From the NCBI RefSeq assembly GCF_011075055.1, contig NC_058150.1:4526001-4590000 (forward strand): a stretch of 64,000 nucleotides of DNA, in the 5' to 3' direction. The translations under genes were made by a program, and so were the position numbers. The DNA comes from Mangifera indica. Taxonomy: Eukaryota > Streptophyta > Magnoliopsida > Sapindales > Anacardiaceae. The notes below the pieces were generated by a model. That model was not told where the DNA came from. It made no database searches and saw only the letters and a list, made by a program, of their open reading frames with translations. Of this stretch, positions 9,394 to 21,357 are shown piece by piece (within the stretch, counting starts at the first letter, position 1; each line of letters starts with the position of its first letter).

Positions 9394-12300
9394 TCATACC
9401 TCTGATTTTAACGGATGCTTTACACATACCAGATCATCCAACTTATTGCCATCCATTTTGTATAGAGATACACCTTCCATCTGAAAATAGTGATCCTTTG
9501 CTTCCCTTCTTAGACTTTTAAAGGGCATGACTTCCCATTTATTGTAATTTGAATACTTCCTCACATCACTCATGTCAGAAGATCCTGACACAGGTCCACT
9601 GCTGTCAGCATTGACGTTGCCCCACACCTTACAACTACCAAACTGACCCAAACCACCAGCCTGACCAGCTTGACTCCTCTTTAATCGCAAAGCAGCTGCA
9701 TGAGCTCTGCCAATTATTTCTCTACTGGGCACATCTGACCAGTCTTGGTTTCTCTCAGCTCTCATGGGAGAATGAATCCTTATAACCTAATGAACAGAAA
9801 TGAAGGATAATTATTAGGATACAATAATTTGATGCAAATGGCTATCAATCTGAGGAATGATGTATAAAATTTCTGCAAGATCCGAAAATAAGTATCCTTA
9901 CACCAAGACACTCAAGGAGCTGGTAATATGCCCTTCCCTGAAGAGGATTATGCCCTTTCCTTGGCGTAGAGAAATATCTTGTCCTACAAGACAGTTAAAG
10001 ACAAATAGTTAAAAACTAGGAACAGGAAAAACAAGCAACATCTTATAAAATGTCAACGAATATGGAGTTCTATTATAAAAAAATATATAAGAAAAGTAAA
10101 AAGAAAAAAAGATGACAGTGATGATAAACTAGCAGTAAAATTAAGACAGATCTACCAAATTTCTCCCTATCCTGTAATAAATAAATGTCAACAATTTTTT
10201 CCCTCATTAGAAATTGATAGGAAAGAATATGCTAGTTAAAATGTAGTTCATCAGCAGTAAGCTTTATATTACTCAATATTGGCATTCCCAGAAAAAAAAC
10301 CATTTCATTTTCTATTATTTCTGTCACATAATTGATAAAACTAGAACTTAGATAGCCTCCATGTCACCAAACTTCAAATACTTTTATCCAGATATTACCC
10401 TTTAACACATTGCTAAGATCTAATTCTTAACAAATTGGGAAACAGAAAGATGAAGGTTGACAAAAGAAATGAAAAATAATGCAAGAACAAGAACAATAGA
10501 TACCAACACCCAAAATAATATGGGAAAATGAAAAATGACATAAGAATTAAACTAACCATTCAGTATAGCCAGGATCAACAGTAAAACCATATATGTCAAC
10601 AATGTCGCACATGGAAAGGGCAAGTTCTATAGATTTCATTCCAGTTCCTTTGGCACCTCTGCGTAGAACAATCCCTTGAAAGAGATAAACAGGATTTGGA
10701 ATACTCTGTAACATTGTACATAAAACTTATTAATTGTTCCACTAGAGAATGCTTTAGAAAAATAACCTCAAACTTACAAAAGTCAGCAGAAAATAAAAAT
10801 AGCATAGCGTGGAAGGTGGAACTGTAGGATTTAGACATTATAGATTCAATAGATAAAAGATTTCTAGCCTTCCCTTATATAGGAATGCCATAATCACTAC
10901 TAACATGACAGACTTTTTCATTTCTTTTTAGTTCCACTAAACCATTCAAGGATATGAAGATTGATGTATTGGCCTTCTGAGTTGTGATCTTCACCTTTAT
11001 CATTTCATTGAAGTCTCTGTGAGTCACACTTTTAATTATAAGTACCTCATCAGCTGCAGGAAGGAATAAAGTACATTAGCACTGATATTAGAAAGCCTTG
11101 TTAAAGGCATTGAAAAGGAGATTAAAGGGTCTAATTTAGAACAGAAAAAGGAGCTAGAGAAGATTAAGTAAATAAATCTGCTGTTAACACTAATAAAGTG
11201 TAAAGCTTACTTGATCCATTTAGAATTTTAACCATGTTGCGAGCAGCACCCCTTACTACAAGGCGGAAATCCCTCTTCAAGCCAACATGCTTGGCATATT
11301 TCTATAAACCATGAGAAAGGTAAAATAAGTACTTTCATAACTACTAAACATTAATGTGGTGAAAGAAGGTTAAAGTCCAGAATACACTTAAAATCATGTT
11401 ACGAATAATGCAATCATAACATATCATGAAAAACAGGAAACTTTTGCTCTATGCAAGACAACTGATAGATCATTCCATCCTAATGAGAAAGACACAGCCA
11501 GGGCAACATTAAAAAAGATGAACTAGAGGGGGAAAAGCCTCAGGGTTACAAGTTTACCTCATTAACAGGAGCCTCATTATCTCTTATAACAGCATCATGA
11601 CTATCAATCTCTTTTCCAAACTCTGTCTTCAAGAGATCCCCTGAGTTTCCAACAACTGCACATTTGTTAAACTGTCGTGGGTGAAAAGGAGGATTTGCAG
11701 GTAGAATTATGTTAAGATGCTCTTCGCAAAAAGTTTGATTGTAGCATTTATCAGCTCCTCTGAAAGAAGGTAAGCGAGGTAAGTTAAACACTCTATGCTA
11801 AAAAAATTTAAATACCAAATCTATAAATATAACCAGAATAAGTTCAATAATACAATTGTGCTATCCTTTTTGCCGCATAATCCATCCACCCATCTGGCCT
11901 CACATCCAGATATTCTCTAGTCAACACGGTGGTCATGTTTCGATACTGCATTTCAAAGAAATATCAGGACCTATCATCTCCTCTAACAATAAAGGGACAA
12001 CTAGAAGAACAATACCAACCTGTTCCCACAACAGAATTGCCTCACAAACATCATACTTGTACTCCAGAGGCTCAAAAATTTTAAACTGTTCATTGTACTG
12101 AAATTAAAATGAAAACAATTAGCACACAATGCCTTACTAGAGAAATAAACATATGCACAAAAAATGGGGAAAAAAAATGAGACTTAGAGAGAGGAAGCAG
12201 ACCCAGGTGCTGTTAGTGCCTTCAGGGAACTTAAGAATCAATTTACAATGATCAATTATCTGTGCAGTGAGACCAAGCCCTCTGCTTGCCTACATTTCAA

Positions 12301-12779
12301 GTAAAAAATTACAAAAAACCTAGAATACGCTTGAGTACCAAGAAGACAATTAGCTCATATAAAACTTGATGTAACTAATGTTGCTCACTATAATGCAACC
12401 GAATCGACATATACATACTACATGCAGATCTGAAACTAAAGAGTCAAAATATTTTCCAATGTTAAGGAAAAAAAAAAGCAAGAAATATAGAAAAACTGAC
12501 CACGCATTGCTGAACATTTAACTGAAAATCAGATAAGATACGATATTCTTCGGTATTGAGATCTGATCGTGAAGAATCTGGAAAGGACGAAAAATTTAGG
12601 ATTTAATTGGGGAAGATTATGAAGCAAAAATAAGAATAATAAAAAGCTCAAATACCTGTTAAGAATGAGGATTGAAGAGCGAAAACGAGAAGACCGAAGA
12701 GCGCAGCAACGCATAACAAATGTAGAAGCGCCGGTCGCCTGCTCTGAGTGCCGTGCGATGGCGACTTCTGAGATCTCAT
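9394..12779 (-). CDS. Sialyltransferase-like protein (GT29 family, SIA1/SIA2 type)
   Basis: Eleven exons on the minus strand: 12656-12779, 12501-12577, 12203-12289, 12020-12097, 11854-11945, 11558-11759, 11211-11301, 10995-11053, 10557-10705, 9902-9983 and 9394-9786. Joined, they give 477 residues in one frame. The N-terminus has a short cytoplasmic tail ([20 protein letters not shown]) and a single hydrophobic segment, [20 protein letters not shown]: a type II Golgi anchor. The GT29 sialyl motif L is clear in exon 6 ([20 protein letters not shown], then [15 protein letters not shown]); exons 8-9 carry [20 protein letters not shown] and [20 protein letters not shown]. Arabidopsis relatives (SIA1/MGP2, SIA2) are Golgi proteins needed for pollen tube growth. 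Plants lack conventional sialic acid, so the sugar substrate is uncertain; Kdo or Dha in pectin has been proposed. Confidence 0.92.
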
Positions 12780-13004
12780 TGTACTGTTAAACTCTTACAC
12801 AAAAGTCATACCATCGAATTCTAACATGGAAGGGGGATGGAGCTCCTCCTAGCCATGGACAGCCTGTCATGATTTTCTGCTGCTTTGTAAGAGTTAAACG
12901 GTGCCGTTTCAATAACTTTCATTGATTGAATCTATTTAGTAATTCTTGTTAATCAACCAAAATTGACGACAAAATTTTTTAAGAAAAATTGCATCTTATT
13001 ATAA
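12780..13004. other. Promoter region of sialyltransferase-like gene
   Basis: Short upstream region of the leftward gene. No clear core promoter motif picked out. Confidence 0.3.
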
Positions 13005-13700
13005 AGGCCAAATGGCTTGTTCCCACTAAGGTAGATGTAATTCTAAACTTCAATTCGTCAAATTTCAAAAGTTTAAAATCTTATGTATGAGTCAAGCTCT
13101 ATTAAAATTTTCAATTAAATATAAAGATAAAATCATTATTTTAACAATAATATTAAAATTATACATAATTTATTTATTTATCTCTTCAAATTTTAAAAAC
13201 TAATAATTTCATATCTGCTTAAAGTTCTTTTAATTTGAAAAGTCATATTTTCTTTGTAAAATCTAGATTTTTTTTTCTTCGCCTTTGAGCACCATCTCCA
13301 GTACCAAGGACTTCTATTTTCCATCTTAAACTATCACGTCTCTGTCTCTTTACCTCTCTAGTCTCAAAACTCATCAATGATGACAATTTTTGTCATTGGT
13401 GCTAGAGAAGGTGCCCGAAGGCGGAGAAAAAAAAAATCTCAGTTTTTAGAGAGGGAGGATATAACTTTTTAAAACTGAAAAACTTTAAATATGTGTAAAA
13501 TTATTAATTTTTAAAATTCAAGAGAAGAAATATAATAAACTATACATATTTTTAATATTATTATTAAAATAATAATTTTACATTTATATCTATATAAAAA
13601 TTTAATAAAGTTTAACTCGGGACTTTAAATTTTTTTAAAAATGCCGGATGAGATTTTAAAATTACAACAAACCATGGGTGGGAACAAGTCTTTTTGGCCT
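13005..13700. mobile_element. Non-autonomous TIR element, TTGGCC family copy C
   Basis: The left end AGGCCAAATGGCTTGTTCCC is mirrored by the right end GGGAACAAGTCTTTTTGGCC, with mismatches. Just inside the right end is AACAAACCATGGGTGGGAAC. Flanking the centre are AT-rich blocks with AAAATTATTAATTTTTAAA and AAATAATAATTTTAC, also present in the copies at 17.7, 30.5 and 50.9 kb. A central GC-richer stretch includes TTTGAGCACCATCTCCAGTA. There is no open frame, so mobility would have depended on a transposase elsewhere. Confidence 0.7.
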
Positions 13701-14069
13701 GTTATGAAATGATGGTTTCCCACCTTGGAAAGAATTTGAGGCGGTGGGAAACGCTTCTAGAAAGGGACCCCCACAGCGTGCATTTCAGTAATTTTAGGTT
13801 GGCCAAAAAACTTGTACCCATCTAAGGTTTTGTTTATTCTCTAATATTCCTCTGTAAAATTTTAAAAATTCCAATAGTTATTTATATTTAATTTTTATTA
13901 AATTCTATTATTAGTATGAAAGGTAAAAAAATTATTTGACGATTTTATTTAAAGAAAAAATAATAATTCCTTTTTTTTATATTAGTTTTGAAAACTGATA
14001 ATTTCTCTTCTAACCTAGTTTTAAAAAAATTATTTTTTCACTCACACCATGCAAGGTTTCAATATTTTA

Positions 14070-15439
14070 GAGTTAACAGTCCTCTTCCTAAAGTTCATCT
14101 GTGGGCACAGAAGATATTTCAAACAAATGAGACACTAAACTGGAAATGAAGTGGAATACCTCACACATCTGATATCTTCCCATTGAATCATTTTATCTAG
14201 ATCCATTGATTCTTGTATGTAGTTCCCAGTATCCAACACAACAAACCTGTAGTTTCCCTGAAGAAATAGGTCTTTATTGTAAGGCTTTATCTTCCGCTGT
14301 CCTCTTGCAGGAGGAGGTGTTGGCTTGTATTGAGGATGATTGATGGGGCTATATCGAAAATTCAGCAAATGATTTGCATTTATCTTTTGGGCTCTTTTTT
14401 TCGTTGAAGGTGCCACACTTCCTCGAGAACTCATGGACCCAGTATTCTGTTGATTTCCAAGAGAAACAGTGGTTCCTGACATTTCAGCCCTTGGTTGGGT
14501 GGATCCGCCCCCAACACCATTAGAATGATTCCAAGATTATGGCTCACGGCTTCGGTGAGGCAAATGATTCCTACCATTTAGGGTCCCTACTTCACTCACC
14601 TTAAAAAAAAAAGCACATATGTGTATCAATAGGTCAAACCATCATGTTACATTGAATAAAATCTTTTCTAACTTGCTGTTTTTTTCCTTTCAGTTCCAAT
14701 TCATTGTTAATACTAAGGAAGTAACAAAGATCAACAAGGTTGAAAAAAAGCAAGTGCCTAACATTGAATAACGAATATTCAATCACATACCTCTCTGGAA
14801 GATCCACCTGCATCTTGAGCAGTTGCATCCAAAGGGCCTGTTGTATGCACCAAGAAATTAAACGATAACAACTTTCCTAAAACCAGAAAACACAAATAAA
14901 ACTAAAACACTGACAAGAACTCAACTTCATCACAAAACATGAAATCCTAAACAATTTTATAGCAACTTTCAACCTACTCTCAAATACAAAACATAAACAC
15001 ATCAAGAATGTAAATAAATGAACAAAATCTTTAAAAACTTTTGCAAAAGAAGAAAAAACAGATATATTGAATCCAAAAATACAAATACAAACACACACAC
15101 AAATAAAACTAAAACACTGACAAGAACTCAACCTCATCCCAAAACATGAAATCCTAATCAATTAGACAGCAACTTTCAACCTAGTCTCAAATGCAAGACA
15201 AAAACACGTCAAGAACGCAAATAAACGAACAAAATCTTCAAAAAATTTTGCAACAAAAGAAAAAACAGTTACATTGAATCCAAGAATATTTAAATAAAGA
15301 AAGAAGTACCTGGACTCTGACCGGATATGGAAGGAGGAGAGCGAGGAATGTGTATGCCATGATTTGAATTAGGGTCTTGAGAGTTAGGAAGTGAAGGGTT
15401 GGATTCTGGGAGTTGTGATTGTGAGGGCAAGTTGGCCAT
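14070..15439 (-). pseudogene. Decayed N-terminal fragment of an RNF10-type RING protein
   Basis: Exons can be traced at 15310-15439 (MANLPSQSQLPESNPSLPNS...), 14791-14837 (GPLDATAQDAGGSSRE) and 14599 leftward to about 14070. The last exon carries the conserved plant RNF10 segment INANHLLNFRYSPI ... KIKPYNKDLFLQGNYRFVVL and WEDIRCVRYSTSFPV. A TAA (14537-14539) breaks the frame after REP. A TAG (14135-14137) replaces the expected Gln just before the RING, giving V*CLICLKYLLCPQ, and the similarity then ends. So the RING past its first CxxC and the whole C-terminal half are missing, and the sequence to the left is unrelated. RNF10 proteins are RING ubiquitin ligases; this copy cannot make one. 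Arabidopsis relative from memory: At3g26730. Confidence 0.82.
14891..15295. repeat. Two-copy tandem duplication, period 207 bp
   Basis: CACAAATAAAACTAAAACAC begins at 14891 and again at 15098. The copies stay aligned to about 15295 (ends AAAACAGATATATTGAATCC versus AAAACAGTTACATTGAATCC) with scattered substitutions. It sits inside intron 1 of the RNF10 relic. Confidence 0.85.
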
Positions 15440-15862
15440 GAAGACTTACAAGGAATTGTTTCCTTGGCGTTGGCGCTCAGCTCAAACAGTTTTCTGTTTG
15501 CTTCCGCGGTTTAATACAACGTATATATAGTATACATATATTAGTAAAAAAATATTAATTAATTTGATCTTATTATTTTAATGAAGCTGTTTAAATTTAA
15601 GCCGCTTTTAATTTAATTAATTTTCCTATAATTTTATGCAGATGTGTGTGGATATGTAACATCGAATATTAATTATCTTTGGAAAATATAAACGGGATAT
15701 TCAGATATAATGGCCCAAGGTCAGCCAAGTCTAAACCGCCTTGAAGGCCCAAAGAAATGTGTTTGGATGTGAGAATATCTCTGTCCGAGTGAAAGATAAT
15801 GTCATCCCGAAATACCAGGGCAACACAAAAGCCCTAACAATTCCTAATCTCAACCAGCAACG
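15440..15862. promoter_or_regulatory. Shared upstream region of two divergent genes
   Basis: The RNF10 relic (-) and the TSSC4-like gene (+) start head to head, about 420 bases apart. The interval holds AT-rich sequence, including a short TATATAG run near 15523-15529. If this was a bidirectional promoter, both of its genes are now broken. Confidence 0.4.
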
Positions 15863-17235
15863 ATGGATGATTGTTTCAGAGTTCGAGTTGACAAAATATT
15901 CGGCTCTCTTTCTTCATCAACATCTCGCAATCTCAATTGCTTGTGGTGCCTCACAGACAACGAAATTGAAAAGAATGGCTGGAACCGGGCCAAGGAAGAA
16001 CCCGAAACCGAATCGAAATCGTTCTTCGGTAACGCTGGAGAGAAGAAGAAAGCGGAGCGGTTCAATCCAAAGCTTGAGAAGGACCTGTTAGACCTGGACG
16101 ATGATAGAGACGACGAAGCAGAGGCACGTGACTCACGTGCTTCGTCGAGCCGGTCTGCGAAGGGAGATGATTATAACGATGAAGAATGGGAGATAAAATG
16201 CAACATTGGCTTGGATTGTTCGCTTGATTTCGAGGTAATTATCTTTATGTGATTATTTTTGGACTTTAGCAATGGACTGTATGAATTTTATGAGTTTTTC
16301 TCGCATTTTCATTGGAAAATCAAAGGGTCTCAAGTTGAGTTTATGTTATTTATAATCAAACTGGAAAGTTTATGCAGGAAGAGGAAGATCAGTTTGACAA
16401 AGTGGCTGTTGGCATGGAAAAGACTGGAGATCGCTTATATATGAAGGATGTAAATGACTATGTGACAGATGCAGATTGTTGTGATGAACTTCCAGATTCA
16501 GTAGAGAATTTCTCTAGGGATCCTCGTGCCAATCATATTACTGCGAAAATTCGACTGAAAGAAGATGCAGAAGCTGCTAAGAAAATTGGCTTTTTATGGG
16601 TAACTGAGAAAGATGCACCTTCTGTTATGGATGCTTAGAATAACAGAGAGGAAGGTAGCTTGAAGTCAATTCTGAAGAGGGGAGATAACCCTTCTGATTC
16701 AAAGCCTGGAAAGCGGGTTCGGTTTGAATCTGGATTTAAAGACAGGGATAATGAGAGAACTGACAGGGAAGAAGTTATAGTCTCTAACGAAGCATTTACT
16801 TAACAGCCAGATTATCCTTCAGGGATTCCAGATTACATGCGCAATCCTTCGAAGTATGCTCGTTATACCTTCAATTCAGATGATATAGATGATAAATCTA
16901 ACGCACAAGCCTATATGGACTTCCTCAAGATGATAAAGAAAAATACTGCAGAATCGCCAGATGATTGCCGGGAACTTCCCAATACAGTTGCCTTTCTTCC
17001 AAGAAGAAAAACAGGTGATGCTACATTGACAGAGAATAATACCAAGTCAAAGCAAAATGAAGATGATGTTAGTAAGGAGTCAATGCATAAGAGAGGCTTG
17101 CCTTTAGGCATTCCTGCTGCTGATGAAGTATGTGCCATGGATGAAGATGAACCAGAAACAGCTGCTAAGAAAACCATTGGTTCAAAAAAACCAGGCCGGC
17201 AATATCGGATTAAAGTCATGTCAGATACGGAATAG
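15863..17235 (+). pseudogene. TSSC4-like gene with two in-frame stop codons
   Basis: Exon 1 is 15863-16234 (MDDCFRVRVDKIFGSLSSST ... IGLDCSLDFE) and exon 2 is 16378-17235 (EEEDQFDKVAVGMEKTGDRL ...). The frame stays in register for 409 codons but is cut by TAG at 16636-16638 and TAA at 16801-16803. Coding-like sequence continues on both sides, for example LKSILKRGDNPSDSKPGKRV between the stops and PSGIPDYMRNPSKYARYTFN after. Splicing around the stops would remove this conserved-looking part. The N-terminus and the ILKR/RVRF region resemble the plant TSSC4-type protein encoded next to KYP in Arabidopsis (At5g13970, from memory); TSSC4 in animals is a U5 snRNP assembly factor. The KYP gene lies next to it here too, which supports the identity. 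The family call is moderate; the stops are certain. Confidence 0.65.
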
Positions 17236-17732
17236 ACCAACTGTTTGCCAGATGAACACCGTGACACTTTTTTGAGGTGCCATTTTAACTTTTCATTTAA
17301 TATTTTTAATTGTGTATGTATATATTTACATTTGGATCAGCTGTTCCGAAGTATGTAATTAAATTCCCAGTTTCTTTCCATTAAATTATGAGAAATCCGA
17401 TATTAACGATGGGAACATAAACTTAGAATTCGTCCATAAGTTTGATGAAATTTGAAGTTGTATCTGCTTTCCGAGTTGGCTGTCTATTTAGGTGGAGCTG
17501 CTTCCTACTATTTACTCGTATTGCACACATCAATCAAAAATTTTTGTACCTGTTATGGTCTGGAATTATAATCAAATACCATATAGGTTAATTAATAAAT
17601 AACGAAGTAAAATTAATAGACCCGGGCAAAGGGGGCTTAGGGCCCCGCTTCAGCCTTATATCCGATAAAGAAATTTGCATACATTTTTCAATTTTGCTAT
17701 TGAAGGGTAAATTGATAATTCTCTTTATTTAA
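17236..17732. other. 3' flank of TSSC4-like gene
   Basis: No gene seen. AT-rich sequence, probably including the former 3' UTR. Confidence 0.3.
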
Positions 17733-18140
17733 TTGGCCAAAGACTTATTTTCACCCAAAGTTTGTTATACTCCCAAACTGGTATCTACTAAGTATTGACA
17801 ACCCAAACTAAGACGAAAAGGCAGCATAAAAAATGGGGAAGAAAAAGAAGAGAGAAATCAACAAGAAACGACACCGAAAAAGAGAAAAAAAAAAACCTAA
17901 AAGGTCAACAAAAATATTTTAAAATTTAATCTTAAAAAAATTATTAATTTTTTAAATTAAAAGAAATAAAAATTTTTATCATTTTTAATATATTATTGAT
18001 TAAATAACAATTTTACTTTTAAAACTATTTAATTTTATTAATTTGATCGACTTACGAATAAAAATTCCAATTTTTAATACTTTTAAGTGATAGCAGTTCA
18101 AAGATTGCAACAAACCTTGATGGGGAATAACTCTTTCCGC
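17733..18140. mobile_element. Non-autonomous TIR element, TTGGCC family copy B (short)
   Basis: Left end TTGGCCAAAGACTTATTTTC followed by ACCCAAAGTTTGTTATACTC. The right end GCAACAAACCTTGATGGGGA then ATAACTCTTTCCGCC is the diverged inverse. It keeps the family's AT blocks but lacks most of the central GC-richer part, so it is less than half the length of the 50.9-kb copy. Confidence 0.65.
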
Positions 18141-18913
18141 CTATTTAATTTTACTGTTAGGCCCGACCCTTGGAACCACGCCCTATGCCACCAATCTCAA
18201 AGATTAGAGCCCAAGCCCTAAGCACTCTACCTAGACCCCAAGCTCAACCCTACCTAGACCCGATTTAGACTTAGTCCAAAACCCCAATGCCCGAACTTTT
18301 TGCCCAAGTTACAAATAAGTAAAGAAAACTAAAAGGTTCATTTCACGTATACTTAAAAATTAGAAAGTCATCTTATATGTATAATAAGACTTGAGCAATA
18401 CATTTATTTCATAAATCAATTGTATTCTAGATCATGTCATCACACCTTGTGTTATGGCTCTATTTTATATAACTTTTTATCAGTTTCCGTCCAACAAATC
18501 TAAAATTCAGAAAAGTTGGGAAATGAACATTTAAAAATTGTTTGTAATTAAACTTCTCAGTTTCCCAAACAAAGATGTTCTGCTACACAATTCGTTCCAA
18601 TAATTTGTCAAAGACGATGCACATCTGAATCTGATAAAGATTCTCAACACCACTTAAAACACTTTGTTCTTTGCACATTTCTCTTGAGCTACAACATACA
18701 TCAGCGAATTATGTTAACCAGAAAATACACTATCCAGCCTACAATGGAGGCATCAAAATATTCAGGGGCATAATTGTTATTTCGGCACCCCAAAAAATTT
18801 AGAAAGGGAAAAAAACACCAAAAACCCAAGTGATTACCTGGTTGATACACAATATTGGTAATTTTTTCAGCTCCATGAAGCAGGCACGAATCAAGAAGGA
18901 TAATTAGGTAAAC
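18141..18913. other. Intergenic, C-rich low-complexity stretch then KYP 3' flank
   Basis: From 18150 to 18300 the sequence repeats loose motifs of the type CCCAAGCCCTAAGCAC and CTACCTAGACCC, resembling other degenerate plant repeats. The right part is the probable 3' UTR of KYP. Confidence 0.4.
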
Positions 18914-21295
18914 CTAGAATAACCGACTCCGACAGTCCGCTGCACCACAGTAGCATAGCATCTTTTTCACCTTCCCATCAGGGCCATGCACACTGTCCAG
19001 TGCATAAGCATAATCATAGGTAAGCTCCTACAAGAGCCCAATAATGGAAGCAAGTTACAAACTCAAATCCCTTGATAATCCATGTACTTTAGCTTATACA
19101 GAAGTCTAATTTGGATAAAAGAAGGAAAAAACAGCATCTTCTTAGCCCCAATTTCAGACAATGACCAGTTTGATGTCGTTTTCAAGAGAGAATTATAGTA
19201 GTAACAAGACTGAGAAAGAATAGGGAAAGGTAACTCACCTGCAAAGGAGGTATGTTATCTGCTGCAAATAGCACTATCCGTGCCAGTTTAATGTCCTGAT
19301 GTGAGTGCAAAACACACTGGACAAAGAGATTAGGTTCACAACTGTGATTAATAAACCTGGCAATGTTTCCTGTGGAACCTGCATCAATGCAGAACTCTGG
19401 AACACTTTCAGTACTCTGATCATCAGGTCTATCTGAATTGTGCACTGTTGGAATGGATACATCTCCTAGTCGCCTCTAAAAAAATCAATAAATGAAAAAA
19501 AAAAAAAAAGTTAACCAAGTAAATTCACATGTAGCAGGAAAAGGAGAAAAAAACAAAAAACCTATCTAAATGAATTTACAACAAGAGCATGTCACATAAC
19601 TGGTAATAGGTTCCAAGGCTTTAGTTTTGAGACAGCTTTGTATAGTTTGTTTATTTAGAAACTGGGAAGAGTAGATTATCTTTGACATTTTTCTGCCACT
19701 GTCTTGTATAGAATATGTATTTACCTCAATCTCTTCTTTAATATGTCTCTACACTGATGCATTTACCCCAATCTCCTTTAAATTGCATGCCAAAAATAAA
19801 AAACCCCAAAGTGTCACATTACGAGTAGTTAAGTAGACAAGCCAACTTAGGTAGACATAGTTTCCAGAAATCAAGCAATTAGCCATTAACAGAATTTGGT
19901 ACAATTTGTAGCCACGGATTATGAAATGCAATAGCAAGACCAAATCTTGCTGGCATTAACTGCCTCAACTTAAAAGACCAACAGGAAGAGTTACTCAGCC
20001 AGTGGAGGAGAAAATCAATAGGATAAAGAAAGCAACACATAAAATACAGAGTCAAGGTGCTAAACAGTACCTCCCTTCCACCAAGCCCCCTTATTGTTTG
20101 CAAACAATCAATGTCAAAAATATAATTATTATCACTCGCAGACTCATTATCCACATCCTCTGTCCTCATGAGTACTCCTGTGTATTCACAAATCGGTGCC
20201 CCAGAAGGTATAAAGTCCCAGGATCTAACAGCCCATCCTTTCTTTGGAGTACGAAAAACCTGTTGCCAGCAGAGGGGTATTGCATTTGCGACATTTATTT
20301 TTATTTTTTATTTTTTAACATTAAGATTGAGATGTAACTGTCTATTATTAGTTATTGTGACAAACCTCAAGCCGATACATCAGACCCTTCTGAGACGTCC
20401 GGTTGATGCAATCAGGTCCACACCCACAATTTGGACCACATTCAAATACAACATCCTTTGCTACAATCAACCTGGACCGTAGAACAAAAAAATAGCAACA
20501 GATCAGAAGATACAAAAATAAAAAGCTAAATTTCCTTGAGAACCCTAAAATTTTAAGCAAAGTCAATCAAACCCCAGCTATTCTAAGTTTATCAATGACC
20601 TTCCCTAAAATTTAGCTCAGTTTATCAGTTGAACAATGGAAAGTAATATAGTGTTTTTTTTATCTACAAAAAGATTTAAAAAATCTGTTTCTCTCCCTTT
20701 ATCTTGCCATCCAACTTTTCACCGCTTTCTAACTTAAACCCAACCAAATCCACCACATAAGTCCATATATCTTCAGATAGACAGAGATCAAATTTCTCAT
20801 TTGTTACAAGAATTTTGCACATATTTTGTTCCATCGCAATGAATCTCTCTCAATAATTTCAATTTCTTAAAGCTTCTTGCTTGTTAATGTTGACAAATCC
20901 GAGCTCAATCACATATTTCGCTAAACAACTACTTGGACTCCTAATTACAGAAGTTGTTGATTTGTTTAATATTTTAAATATAATCAAATTGTGCACATAA
21001 CATTCAGGGAAGGATTATGTTAGAATTGTGAGACAGTTGCAGTTGGAAATCGAAAAAGGAGGGAAATATGTGTTGGAAGATGAAAATTAAGTGGGAAATG
21101 TGTTGGAAATATAGGAGACAGTGGCATGGTAAAACAAAGAAAAGATGGACAAGTGGCGGAGGGAAGAGAAAGAGAAAAAGAAAGTTAAAAAATAAAAAGA
21201 AAAGGATGGAGGTGAGAGAAGAAAACCAAAAAAAGAGAGAAAAATGTGAAAGGGGAAAGGATAAAAAAAGTATTATGAAAAAAAAATAAAGAAGG

Positions 21296-21357
<62 letters not shown>

